From Cheilinus undulatus (Eukaryota > Chordata > Actinopteri > Labriformes > Labridae): a stretch of DNA of 64,000 nt. Where the stretch lies: assembly GCF_018320785.1 (NCBI RefSeq), contig NC_054885.1, positions 9,236,421 through 9,300,420 of the forward strand. Reading direction: 5' to 3'. The position numbers were made by a program, and so were the translations under genes. The notes under the pieces are model-generated. The model saw nothing but the letters and a program-made list of their open reading frames with translations, had not been told where the DNA came from and did no database searches. Below, piece after piece: positions 34,501-48,779 of the stretch. The first letter of the stretch is position 1. Each line of letters starts with the position of its first letter.

Positions 34501-34588
34501 TGTGATCTGTTGTCTTGGTCTGACTGTCGGCCTCCTCGGTGTTGCTGTTGGAACCTTCTTCCTCATCAAAGGGTACGAGTGCAGCTGA
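25585..34588 (+). CDS. MHC class II alpha chain, leader exon not found
   Basis: Encodes the alpha chain of the class II peptide receptor. Exons are 25585-25833 (alpha-1), 31665-31949 (alpha-2, Ig C1-like) and 34467-34588 (connecting peptide, TM, tail, stop TGA). All junctions are GT-AG phase 1 and the frame is open throughout, about 218 codons. Alpha-1 has GCSDSDGE and DVCKQ, the cysteine pair typical of fish alpha-1. Alpha-2 has the Ig cysteines (LVCHVTGFFP, YSCSVDH). The TM contains GLTVGLLGVAVG, the conserved glycine pattern for alpha/beta packing, then a short tail KGYECS. The residue matching the peptide-binding Asn69 appears to be Ser (CKQSL). No N-glycosylation sequon is seen in these exons. 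A phase-1 leader exon is required upstream of 25585 but none was recognised. Intron 2 (5.8 kb) is packed with transposons and intron 3 (2.5 kb) with a minisatellite. It is probably a functional gene. Confidence 0.93.
25834..27119. other. Class II alpha intron 2, proximal part
   Basis: Starts with the donor 'gtaaaaac' and is AT-rich with no exon-like ORF and no recognised transposon boundary before the LINE sequence begins near 27120. Confidence 0.5.
27120..29095 (-). mobile_element. L1-like LINE, ORF2 3' half (antisense in class II alpha intron 2)
   Basis: Minus-strand frames spell the later part of an L1-clade ORF2: IEPLTQLIRDDTSVKGIK and SLYADYVL near 29000 (the catalytic box, normally F/YADDVL, has its second Asp replaced by Tyr), then text such as 'DLERWSALPLTLLGRIES' around 28750-28690, and near 27860-27800 a C-terminal zinc-knuckle-like CWRKCGQHRDITLIFWD. 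Multiple frameshifts and stops interrupt it. A (CA)n tract at 27300-27336 lies near its 3' end. A matching ORF1 is at 30853-31329 on the same strand. Confidence 0.75.
29096..29890 (-). mobile_element. Truncated Tc1/mariner-type transposon
   Basis: The terminus at 29096 begins 'agtgcatctcaaaaaaatta', the end of a widespread fish DNA transposon. On the minus strand 29552-29803 encodes SVMIWAAMASAGVGPLGFI and FIFQQDLAPAHTAKGTKS, the QQD-x-APxH block containing the second catalytic Asp of Tc1/mariner DDE transposases. The N-terminal DNA-binding part and the distal terminus are missing. It separates the L1 ORF2 fragment from the L1 ORF1 fragment. Confidence 0.75.
29891..30389. other. Unassigned intronic stretch
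   Basis: Inside class II alpha intron 2. A few short ORFs on both strands lack recognisable domains; the compositional change at 29890 suggests yet another, unidentified insertion. Confidence 0.4.
30390..30760 (+). repeat. Dispersed repeat D, copy 2
   Basis: Reverse-complement match to 8160-8600 (shared 'cactgagcgctgatcctctt' with one difference, and 'ggagatcactgttcagccct'). It lies within class II alpha intron 2. Confidence 0.75.
30853..31329 (-). pseudogene. L1-like LINE ORF1 fragment
   Basis: A 158-codon minus-strand frame: an N-terminal helical region, a coiled-coil-like QVEQLKEKCEDLEGQMRRGN, then NIRIVGVPEQPGSSSPAAV... and DRSHR, the start of the RRM-like domain of L1 ORF1 nucleic-acid-binding proteins. 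The frame ends in repeat-derived sequence near 30853, so the C-terminal domain is lost. It probably belonged to the same insertion as 27120-29095. Confidence 0.8.
31330..31664. other. Class II alpha intron 2, distal end
   Basis: Ends in a pyrimidine tract and acceptor 'ctctgtctccag' at 31664. Nothing else recognised. Confidence 0.5.
31950..33412. other. Class II alpha intron 3, proximal part
   Basis: Begins with the donor 'gtaagaga'. AT-rich and non-coding, with no recognised element. Confidence 0.5.
33413..34440 (+). repeat. 29-bp minisatellite in class II alpha intron 3
   Basis: About 35 tandem copies of a 29-bp unit, each containing 'ctctggctttagttactcta' and ending 'tgaatcaaa/c'. Substitution variants (gttact/gtaact, tcaaac/tcaacc) alternate along the array. 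It ends about 27 bp before the TM exon acceptor at 34466. Confidence 0.95.
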
Positions 34589-35400
34589 TTGGCTGAAGAT
34601 GATTATCATTTTTCTGTCTGTCTTTCTGCTTATTACAAACATATACCGCTGTGGCACACATGCTTTTATCATTGACTGTGTTTAAATGGACTTGAGTATC
34701 CTGGTTTCTGTCAGGTTTTTGAAGTTTCCTGGTTTCTCTTTGTGCATGTAAGCGTCTTCCTGAACAGTTTAATTTTTCAGCCATGAGTGTAGTTTACTCT
34801 GGAGACAGAGAATGACCCCTAACGCCATGAGACATCAGGAATTAGAGCTCTGTGAGTTGAAGATGGAGTGACGGCAGTAAGAATCCTCCACAGTCTTTCA
34901 ACTTCTCTCAGTCCTGACGTTTAGAAACTAGAAAAGCAGTCAGAGAGCACAGACCTCCACCATCAGCCCTATCTCACAATAGTACAGGATCCTTTCAAAA
35001 ATTCCTGGATCCAGACGGTGATCTGGATCACTCCCAAAATCTAATCAGTTCTCCCTTATGCCATTTCTGACATTTCCTAAAAATTTCATCAAAATCTGTC
35101 CTTTTTGAGTTATGTTGCTAAGAAACTAACAAACTAACAAACTAACAAACTAAGAAACGAACCCTGCTGATCACAGAGTCATTGTTACCTCCTCAGGTAA
35201 AAATGACTCTGATGTACTTTTCAAAGTAAAAGCATAATCTTTTTCAAGAACCACTTTGAGCTACCTGTGTTTTCACTTGCTTTTTTAAAAAGTTGTTTTT
35301 GGGACAGTTATCTAGTGAAGTCAGTCAGCTGCGAGTTGTTTTGCTCTTTCTTGGCGTCTCAGACAAACTTTGATAGTGTTTAATAATGATAATTCAAATA
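34589..35400. other. Class II alpha 3' flank / putative 3'UTR
   Basis: Follows the stop codon at 34586-34588. No convincing AATAAA close to the gene was recognised. Sequence at about 34975-35170 ('ttcctggatccagacggtga' ... 'tttttgagttatgttgctaa' plus 'actaacaa' repeats) resembles the 3' tail of a dispersed fish LINE/SINE repeat. Confidence 0.5.
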
Positions 35401-36775
35401 GCCTAATACTGATAATGGTGAAACTGCAGTCATGAACAACTACAGGTCTATTTCCAAACTGTCGTGCCTTGCTAAAATATTTGAAGCTTTAGTAAATGAG
35501 CAGCTCAAATCATTTCTTTTAGATTATTCTGTTTTAAATAGACACCAGTCTGGTTTTAGACAGAACCACAGCACTGTCACTGTCACTGCTGCCACTCTTG
35601 TTTTAAATGATTTTATCTCAGCCCTGGATAACAGGAAACACTGTGCAGCTTTATTTATTGACCTTTCCAAAGCCTTTGACATGATTAATCATACAGTGCT
35701 CTTAAGTAAGCTTGATAATATTGGCTTGGACAAAAATGCTGACTGTTGGTTCAAGAGCTATCTCACGGGCAGACAGCAGTGTGTAGCACTTGGAAAGGCA
35801 AAATCAGATTTTATTACTCTTACAAGAGCTGTTTTAATGATTTTGAGGTTGCTCTGACCAATCACAGGCTTCTTCTAAATGCAGAGAAAACCAAATGTAT
35901 GCTGTTTTCTAGAGCTAAAAACATTGATTTTCAGAGTGTTATTATTACTAATGGTGGCACCAATATTGAAAGAGTGTCAGAATATAAATATCTTGGCATT
36001 TAGATTGATTAGAAGATTACTTTTAGATGTCACGTTTCTAATTTGGTAAGTAAACTTCGTCAAAAAATTGGCTTTTCTTTAACAGAAATAAATCGTATTT
36101 TCCTCTGCATTGTAGAAAAACTCTGGCTGAGGCAACTTTTTTTATCAGCGTTGGATTATGGTGATATTTTGTACAGGCATGCCTCAGCTACAACTCTAAA
36201 ATCCCTGCATGCAGTTTTCCACTCTGCACTTAGGTTCATTACTGGTGATGCCTTCAACACTCACCACTGCATCCTTTACAGTAAGGTTGGGTGGTCCTCG
36301 CTCTCAGAGAGACGCGACCTGCATACATACATGTTTATTTACAAGGCTTTACTTGGGATCCTTACAGCTCCTCCATGTTAGCCTGGTCTTCTGGAGTGCA
36401 TAACACCTAGTGACTGGCTAACTCTCCAGGTTCAAAAGTTCATTCTGAGCTCAGCAGATCTGCCTTTAGTTTCTTTGCACCTTCTGCTTGGAATTCACTG
36501 CAGAGCGCTTTAAAAATCAAAGAACTGGTTACTGTGGGGCATTTCAAATCATTATTGCTGAATTTCTTGTGCTCTGATTGCACTTGTGTCACCTGACTTT
36601 GATATGCCTTTTCTGGCTGATATGATGATTTTTTTAACTTGTTAATGTACTTTATGTCTTTTGAATATGTCTGATATAAAACATTTTCATTATTTTTATG
36701 CTCGACGTCATTGTAAATGAGGGCTCATCCTCAATGATTTTTCGAGTGTAAATAAAGCTAAATAAAAAAAATTAG
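35401..36775 (+). mobile_element. L2/CR1-like LINE with internal RT deletion
   Basis: Reverse transcriptase start NNYRSISKLSCLAKIFEALV (from 35435), HQSGFRQNHSTVT and AALFIDLSKAFDMINH, then KSDFITLTR near 35810. The next residues jump to NHRLLLNAEKTKCMLFSRA (about 35860), so the PQGS to YADD catalytic segment is deleted. EYKYLGI is followed by an in-frame stop at about 36001, then the C-terminal region (SALDYGDILYRHA..., to about 36380). The tail 'gtgtaaataaagctaaataa' ends near 36775. Inactive copy. Confidence 0.85.
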
Positions 36776-36899
36776 ATAAAATAAACATTTGAAATAACAA
36801 TTTATATTAGACATCCTCTCAGTCCCTTTTTTTCTGCAGATGTTTTATAACCTGTAAGTACACTTTGCTAATATATATATAATACTTTCCTTCTCTGTC

Positions 36900-37776
36900 A
36901 GGGCGCCTCGACTTTGGAATGACCTGCCCGAGGAGATAAGGCATGCAGAATCAGTGACATCTTTTAAATCACTTCTTAAAACTCATTTTTATAGACTTGC
37001 TTTTATGTGATGTTGTCTTCTGTCTTATACTGTGTCCCATCTTTTTCACTTTTCTCTTATTCTCTGTCAAATCTGTCCTTAAAGCCCCTATATCTGCTCT
37101 TCTCAGCTTTGTATTTTATGCTTATTGAATGTTATGTGATATGTCCACTTCTCCTACTTGGTTTTTAGAGCCCCCCTGCTTTTACTGCTTTTATTGTGTC
37201 CCCCTCTTTTTATAGCTATATCGGTTTTACCAGATTATTATCATTACCATGATTACCATCTTTTACTGTCCGGAATTTTAATTTTGTACGCTGACTTATT
37301 AATCTCATCACATTTTAACTGCTTTTATTCTCCTCCTTACCTTTTGATTTATTCCTTTCCGTCTCTTCCTAATATTTTAAACACTTTTACATTTCTGGTT
37401 CTTAGGTCTCTTTTATGTAGTTGGTTCCTGCATTGCCTGGACTGGTCGAGGTTATTCTGGGTTTTTCTTTTTCTCTTTATTTCATTTTTATTCATGATCC
37501 TCACTCTTATGACAAAATGTTTCATATCTGGGTTTGTATAATGTCCTCCTAAATTGACATCCTCATTTTTTGTGCTTTGAATGTTCAGCTGGTTTCTGTG
37601 ATGTTGGAGTTGCACTGTTGGCTTGTTGTTGGGGTTTCGTCTTTCTTGTGATGTTTTGCCATTGTGTTTGATGCTTTGTAATCGTGATTCTGCTTATTGT
37701 CAAAGCACTTTGTTAACCTCTGTTTTTAAAGGTGCTATAGAAATAAAGTTTATTATTATTATTAGTAGTAGTAGTA
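36900..37776 (+). mobile_element. L2-like LINE 3' end
   Basis: The frame reads APRLWNDLPEEIRHAESVTS and FKSLLKTHFYRLAF up to a stop near 37010, the typical C-terminus of fish L2/CR1-type ORF2. A 3'UTR follows, ending 'ggtgctatagaaataaagtt' and a (tta/tag)n microsatellite at about 37747-37780. The 127-codon ORF at 37158-37541 falls in this UTR and is not a gene. Confidence 0.75.
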
Positions 37777-37827
37777 GTATATATAGAATATATTAACTAT
37801 AATCAATGACTTTTAGTTTATCATGTT

Positions 37828-40800
37828 ACACTGAGATATAAACAGCCAAGAACAACTAAGAACCAAACACTGAACTATAAACAGCCAAGAACAACTAAGA
37901 ACCAAACACTGAACTATAAACAGCCGCGAACAACTGAGAACCAAACACTGAACTATAAACAGCCAAGATCAACTAAGAACCAAACACTGAACTATAAACA
38001 GCCGCGAACAACTAAGAACCAAACACTGAACTATAAACAGCCGAAAACAACTAAGAACCAAACACTGAACTATAAACAGCCAAGAACAACTAAGAACCAA
38101 ACACTGAACTATAAACAGCCAAGAACAACTAAGAACCAAACACTGAACTATAAACAGCCGCGAACAACTAAGAACCAAACACTGAACTATAAACAGCCAA
38201 GAACAACTAAGAACCAAACACTGAACTATAAACAGCCAAGAACAACTAAGAACCAAACACTGAGATATAAACAGCCAAGAACAACTAAGAACCAAACACT
38301 GAGATATAAACAGCCAAGAACAACTAAGAACCAAACACTGAGATATAAACAGCCAAGAACAACTAAGAACCAAACACTGAACTATAAACAGCCAAGAACA
38401 ACTAAGAACCAAACACTGAGATATAAACAGCCAAGAACAACTAAGAACCAAACACTGAACTATAAACAGCCAAGAACAACTAAGAACCAAACACTGAACT
38501 ATAAACAGCCAAGAACAACTAAGAACCAAACACTGAACTATAAACAGCCAAGAACAACTGAGAACCAAACACTGAACTATAAACAGCCGTGAACAACTAA
38601 GAACCAAACACAACTATAAACAGCCAAGAACAACCAAGAACCAAACACTGAACTATAAACAGCCAAGAACAACTGAGAACCAAACACTGAACTAGAAAAC
38701 AGCCAAGAACAACCAAGAACCAAACACTGCACTATAAACAGCCAAGAACAACTGAGAACCAAACACTGAACTATAAACAGCCAAGAACAACTAAGAACCA
38801 AACACTGAACTATAAACAGCCAAGAACAACGAAGAACCAAACACTGAACTATAAACAGCCAAGAACAACCAAGAACCAAACACTGAACTATAAACAGCCG
38901 AGAACAACCAAGAACCAAACACTGAACTATAAACAGCCGAGAACAACTAAGAACCAAACACTGAACTATAAACAGCCAAGAACAACCGAGAACCAAACAC
39001 TGAACTATAAACAGCCAAGAACAACCGAGAACCAAACACTGAACTATAAACAGCCAAGAACAACCAAGAACCAAACACTGAACTATAAACAGCCAAGAAC
39101 AACCAAGAACCAAACACTGAACTATAAACAGCCAAGAACAACTAAGAACCAAACACTGAACTATAAACAGCCAAGAACAACTGAGAACCAAACACTGAAC
39201 TATAAACAGCCAAGAACAACTAAGAACCAAACACTGAACTATAAACAGCCAAGAACAACTAAGAACCAAACACTGAACTATAAACAGCCAAGAACAACTG
39301 AGAACCAAACACTGAACTATAAACAGCCGTGAACAACTAAGAACCAAACACTGAACTATAAACAGCCAAGAACAACTGAGAACCAAACACTGAACTATAA
39401 ACAGCCGTGAACAACTGAGAACCAAACACTGAGATATAAACAGCCGTGAACAACTAAGAACCAAACACTGAACTATAAACAGCCAAGAACAACTGAGAAC
39501 CAAACACTGAACTATAAACAGCCAAGAACAACCAAGAACCAAACACTGAACTATAAACAGCCAAGAACAACCGAGAACCAAACACTGAACTATAAACAGC
39601 CAAGAACAACTAAGAACCAAACACTGAACTATAAACAGCCAAGAACAACTAAGAACCAAACACTGAACTATAAACAGCCAAGAACAACCAAGAACCAAAC
39701 ACTGAACTATAAACAGCCAAGAACAACTAAGAACCAAACACTGAACTATAAACAGCCAAGAACAACCAAGAACCAAACACTGAACTATAAACAGCCAAGA
39801 ACAACTGAGAACCAAACACTGAACTATAAACAGCTGAGAAAACCTGAGAACCAAACACTGAACTATAAACAGCCAAGAACAACTAAGAACCAAACACTGA
39901 ACTATAAACAGCCAAGAACAACTGAGAACCAAACACTGAACTATAAACAGCCGTGAACAACTAAGAACCAAACACTGAACTATAAACAGCCAAGAACAAC
40001 TGAGAACCAAACACTGAACTATAAACAGCCAAGAACAACTGAGAACCAAACACTGAACTATAAACAGCCAAGAACAACTGAGAACCAAACACTGAACTAT
40101 AAACAGCCAAGAACAACTAAGAACCAAACACTGAACTATAAACAGCCAAGAACAACCAAGAACCAAACACTGAACTATAAACAGCCAAGAACAACCAAGA
40201 ACCAAACACTGAACTATAAACAGCCAAGAACAACCAAGAACCAAACACTGAACTATAAACAGCCAAGAACAACTAAGAACCAAACACTGAACTATAAACA
40301 GCCGAGAACAACCAAGAACCAAACACTGAACTATAAACAGCCAAGAACAACCAAGAACCAAACACTGAACTATAAACAGCCAAGAACAACCAAGAACCAA
40401 ACACTGAACTATAAACAGCCAAGAACAACTGAGAACCAAACACTGAACTATAAACAGCTGAGAAAACCTGAGAACCAAACACTGAGCTATAAACAGCCGA
40501 GAACAACGAAGAACCAAACACTGAACTATAAACAGCCAAGAACAACTAAAAATCGAACACTGAACTATAAACAGCCGAGAAAACCTGAGAACCAAACACT
40601 GAGCTATAAACAGCCGAGAACAACTAAGAACCAAACACTGAACTATAAACAGCCGAGAACAACTAAGAACCAAACACTGAGCTAAAAACAGCCAAGAACA
40701 ACTAAGAACCAAACACTGAGCTAAAAACAGCCAAGAACAACTAAGAACCAAACACTGAGCTATAAACAGCCAAGAACAACTAAGAACCAAACACTGAGCT

Positions 40801-42438
40801 AAAAACAGCCAAGAACAACTAAGAACCAAACACTGAACTATAAACAGCCAAGAACAACTAAGAACCAAACACTGAACTATAAACAGCCAAGAACAACCGA
40901 GAACCAAACACTGAACTGTAAACAGCCAAGAACAACTGAGAACCAAACACTGAACTGTAAACAGCCAAGAACAACTAAGAACCAAACACTGAACTATAAA
41001 CAGCCGAGAACAACCAAGAACCAAACACTGAACTATAAACAGCCGAGAACAACCAAGAACCAAACACTGAACTATAAACAGCCGAGAACAACTGAGAACC
41101 AAACACTGAACTATAAACAGCCAAGAACAACCAAGAACCAAACACTGAACTATAAACAGCCAAGAACAACGAAGAACCAAACACTGAACTATAAACAGCC
41201 AAGAACAACCAAGAACCAAACACTGAACTATAAACAGCCAAGAACAACCAAGAACCAAACACTGAACTATAAACAGCCAAGAACAACTAAGAACCAAACA
41301 CTGAACTATAAACAGCCAAGAACAACTAAGAACCAAACACTGAACTATAAACAGCCGTGAACAACTAAGAACCAAACACTGAACTATAAACAGCCAAGAA
41401 CAACTAAGAACCAAACACTGAACTATAAACAGCCAAGAACAACTGAGAACCAAACACTGAACTATAAACAGCCGTGAACAACTAAGAACCAAACACTGAA
41501 CTATAAACAGCCAAGAACAACTAAGAACCAAACACTGAACTATAAACAGCCAAGAACAACTGAGAACCAAACACTGAACTATAAACAGCCGTGAACAACT
41601 GAGAACCAAACACTGAACTATAAACAGCCGTGAACAACTAAGAACCAAACACTGAACTATAAACAGCCAAGAACAACTAAGAACCAAACACTGAACTATA
41701 AACAGCCAAGAACAACTGAGAACCAAACACTGAACTATAAACAGCCGTGAACAACTGAGAACCAAACACTGAACTATAAACAGCCGTGAACAACTGAGAA
41801 CCAAACACTGAACTATAAACAGCCGTGAACAACTAAGAACCAAACACTGAACTATAAACAGCCAAGAACAACTAAAAATCGAACACTGAACTATAAACAG
41901 CTGAGAAAACCTGAGAACCAAACACTGAACTATAAACAGCCAAGAACAACTAAAAATCGAACACTGAACTATAAACAGCTGAGAAAACCTGAGAACCAAA
42001 CACTGAACTATAAACAGCCAAGAACAACCAAGAACCAAACACTGAACTATAAACAGCCAAGAACAACTGAGAACCGAACACTGAACTATAAACAGCTGAG
42101 AAAACCTGAGAACCAAACACTGAGCTATAAACAGCCGAGAACAACTAAGAACCAAACACTGAACTATAAACAGCCGAGAACAACCAAGAACCAAACACTG
42201 AACTATAAACAGCCAAGAACAACTGAGAACCAAACACTGAACTGTAAACAGCCAAGAACAACTGAGAACCAAACACTGAACTATAAACAGCCGAGAACAA
42301 CTAAGAACCAAACACTGAACTATAAACAGCCAAGAACAACTAAGAACCAAACACTGAACTATAAACAGCCGAGAACAACCAAGAACCAAACACTGAACTA
42401 TAAACAGCCGAGAACAACTAAGAACCAAACACTGAACT
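37828..42438 (-). repeat. 39-bp satellite array, about 118 copies
   Basis: About 4.6 kb of head-to-tail 39-bp units (plus strand 'aactataaacagccaagaac' followed by 'aactaagaaccaaacactg'). Variants recur in patches: 'gccgtgaac', 'gccgagaac', 'caaccaag', 'actgagaac', and a divergent form 'agctgagaaaacctgagaac'. Because 39 is a multiple of three and the unit lacks stops in several frames, the minus strand shows a 1283-codon ORF with the 13-residue period LVLSCSWLFIVQC. I see no start context, splice sites or non-repetitive domain, so I call it non-coding. It lies between the class II alpha and beta genes. Confidence 0.95.
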
Positions 42439-44390
42439 TTTATTCATTTATTTAGTTTTTTTCAAGTTTTATGGATACGGAGTTGCAAACATGGATTTTC
42501 CTGTTCTTACGTGAAGCTTTAATTCTGACGTGATTCTGAGAGAGTAATTTTTCTCTAAAAAGAATCAGTTCTTCTTTTTCAGTTTAGAAGAGTTTTCACC
42601 ACTGTTCCCTCTAACGGGGTTTTCTGCCCGATTGCGCACTGCTCTCCACCTCTGCACAGAAAATTTTTAAAAAGTAGCGCACTCAAATATCTCTGGTTAG
42701 TTTTCATTGTTTTTTCTAATATGTGCTGTGATCAAAAGTGCTTTAATCCTCAGGTTTGCTGGTCCTGTAGCCTGAGGTTTCTACCTCATACCTGAGAGAT
42801 GTAGAGTGTGTCTATCATATAATACATCAGCAGGGCCTGATACTGACAGCTGCCGGATGCAGGTGGATTCCAGCCACAGAGCGTGCTTCAGTGAGTTGAA
42901 TTTATCAGCGTCACAAACTCCACCTCCCTCTAACTGTGCTCTGCTCTTAGTGCCAGTGTGTGTGTGAAATTGATGGTTGTTTGAATGACTGGTTTACACA
43001 TACAGGAAATGACTGCCATGTGGCCGAGTCTGTCGATGCGACCATCGTGTGTCTTTGCGCAGACACTTTTGGCTTCATGCCGTTCACACAGCAACGCAAA
43101 CCCTAACGCCACTCACAGACAGACACACACAAGCTAACGTGTTGGAGTAGACCTGAGGGTTCCATCTGCAGAGGAGGGAAGGATTCAACACAGAAGTGAA
43201 CTTTACTCCTGCTTTAAAGCTCCTCTTTGACCATGGTGCATACGTGCGTCAATTCTGTCAATATGAATAACAGCTCCCCCCATCTCTCTCTCCTCAGCGA
43301 GCTGCAGACTGTTAAAATTTTGTTTTATTAACCTTCGACTTCTATATTTTATCACAACAGTCCCCCCTAATAATTTAACATCAGTATATGAGCTCTTTAT
43401 AAAAACCTTTGTTACGTGCAGCGTTGCAGGAAATATTACAGATTTAATGTTTATTGATAAACTGATCAAAAACATTATAATATCTCTTAAATCCTGATAA
43501 CTGATCAGCAGGGCAGAGAGAAACAGGCAGACAGGAGCTGGAATAAAAAACTTCTACAGAGTTAAATCAGCTGATTACATCTTTCCCATGTGTTATCTTA
43601 ATTTACCCCTTCAAATAATCTGTTATTTACATAAACAATTATTAATAACTTCAACATTAAATGGATGTTTATTTTATGTAAATACAGTGCTTTAAAGAAT
43701 GAATCTGGCTAAATTGATCTACAATGAGACCAGGAAAGACCTATATCAAAAGGATTTAATCCCTGATGTTTCTAACAGTGTGATTTCTCTGTAATGTGCT
43801 GTTTCACCTGTGCAGGTAGAAGTCTTTTAGGAGAGCTGACTGTGATTATGTTGATGAACCATGGGAACAGAGCATGTGCTTTGTCTCATCCATCATTAAG
43901 CTTCCTGCCTTTTTATATGAAACTACAAACTTTGATAATGTCTGCTTTCACCTGAGGACTAATACTAGTAGGTTAGAATCACAGTTTACTTTCACATTTT
44001 AAAGGATTGTAAATCCTTGAAATGTGAACCTTGATTATATTAAACAGGATTTCCAGACATCATAATTTCAACAAGCTAAAACTGAGAGTGGCTTATGGAT
44101 GAATGAATGGTGAAATTCATGACTTGAACAGTGATAATTGATCATCATAGTTAGTCTCTTGTAATGATATTTGGGGTTGGAGAGGTGCTGCCATGGTGCT
44201 ACCATGAAGACGTAATGTACGTATCAGATATCGCCCACAGTTGAGGAAGTAGGGGCTCAGGGGAGTCGAACATCTGCTCAGGAGTTTAAAAGTAGAGGGA
44301 ACACGGGTGTTCATTAAAGTAAGACAAGTAAAACCTAAGAACTTCTGCTTCCTCTGGTCTGAGCAGACTTCAGCCAGTCAGAATTGTCTG
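42439..44390. other. Intergenic stretch 5' of class II beta
   Basis: No supported ORF. Around 42600-42660 ('gttccctctaacggggtttt' ... 'gattgcgcactgctctcca') and 42950-43140 the text looks like decayed non-autonomous DNA transposons, but I could not set boundaries. Confidence 0.4.
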
Positions 44391-44427
44391 GCTGGTAACA
44401 GGTGATGGTGATGATGTCATCATGGTC
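44391..44427 (+). promoter_or_regulatory. Candidate X1/X2 box module of the class II beta promoter
   Basis: About 80 bp upstream of the ATG, 'ctggtaacaggtgatg' resembles the RFX-bound X1 box of class II promoters and 'tgatgtcatca' downstream resembles the CREB-bound X2 box. No clear CCAAT/ATTGG Y box follows at the usual spacing, and no TATA box is evident. X1-X2-Y spacing is established for class II genes (CIITA-dependent control); assignment here is by resemblance only. Confidence 0.5.
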
Positions 44428-44487
44428 TCTAGTTTTAGAGCGTGCTCAGTCAGAGTTAGTCAGTGTTTGGAGAGTTCACAGAGGAAC

Positions 44488-47803
<3,316 letters not shown>

Positions 47804-48180
47804 TCCTGGTCCTGGTCCTGGTCCTGTGTCCAGAGGAGAATAAACTGCGCCTACTGCTTGGCTGGTGTAAACCCTGATCCTGGTCTGTTCCTGGTTCTAG
47901 TCCTGGTCCTGATCCTGGTCCTGGTCCTGTGTCTACAGCAGAATAATCTGGACCTTCTGCTTTGCTGGTGTAACCCCAGACCCTGGTCTGTCCTGGGTCT
48001 GGACTCTGGACTGTGCTTCCTCTCAGTGCTTCCTCTTTTCTCTTTGAATCAGTCTGATAAAGGATCAATAACTGCTGATTGATCAGGTATAATCAGGAGA
48101 CTGGAGGCTGTATCCATGTGATTATTAGATTTTTCTCTGTTCTGGACTGAATCCTGAATAAACCTTCAGAAAACCTGGCT
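47804..48180 (+). other. Class II beta 3'UTR with poly(A) signal
   Basis: After the stop, 47805-47990 is rich in 'cctggt' repeats. AATAAA at 48157-48162 is a good candidate polyadenylation signal, giving a 3'UTR of about 370-380 bp. Confidence 0.65.
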
Positions 48181-48347
48181 GTGGATTTATTGATCTGGTC
48201 TCAGTAATCAGGTAGTCCCTCATCAATAACTGATTAGATTATTGATCAGTATGGTTCCTCTTCATCTGGTGCAGGTTGTCTTTTAGATGTGAGTTAAATA
48301 AAGACAGAGGATGGAGGACAGGAGACTGGGGCTCAGAGAGGAGCTAG

Positions 48348-48765
48348 ATACAGGGACTTACAGTAAAGAGTCATTTAGTAGAACAGACTCGTTCATGAAC
48401 GGCTCACATTAAAGGGTCGTTTAGTAGAACTGACTCATTCATGAATGGCTCACATTAAAGAGTCATTTAGTAGAACAGATTTGCTCATGAATGGCTCACA
48501 TTAAAGGGTTGTTTAGTAGAACAGACTCGTTCATGAACGGCTCACATTAAAGAGTCATTTAGCAGAACAGACCTGTCCATGAATGGCCCACGTTAAAGAT
48601 TTGTTTAGTAGAACAGACTCGTTCATGAACAGCTCAAATTAAAGAGTCATTTAGAAGAGCAGACTCATTCATGAACAACTCATATTAAAGAGTCGTTTAG
48701 TAGAACAGACTTGTTCATGAACGGCTCATATTAAAGAGTTGTTTAGTAGAACAGACTCGTTCATG
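48348..48765 (+). repeat. 46-bp minisatellite
   Basis: About nine copies of a 46-bp unit containing 'gttcatgaacggctcacatt' and 'tttagtagaacagactc'. Each unit includes the palindrome gttcatgaac. Copies differ by substitutions. Confidence 0.9.
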
Positions 48766-48779
48766 AAGCTGTTAAAAGG

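Noticed and set aside
37158-37541. 127-codon hydrophobic plus-strand ORF
   Set aside because: Lies in the T-rich 3'UTR of an L2-like LINE; the hydrophobic composition follows from the T-rich sequence.
38577-42428. 1283-codon minus-strand ORF of 13-residue repeats
   Set aside because: It is a product of a 39-bp satellite with no stop in several frames; there is no unique domain, start context or splice evidence, and other frames over the same array are also open.
37828-42438. Regularly spaced repeats suggesting a CRISPR-like array
   Set aside because: Units are contiguous tandem copies without unique spacers, and the window is a vertebrate genome.
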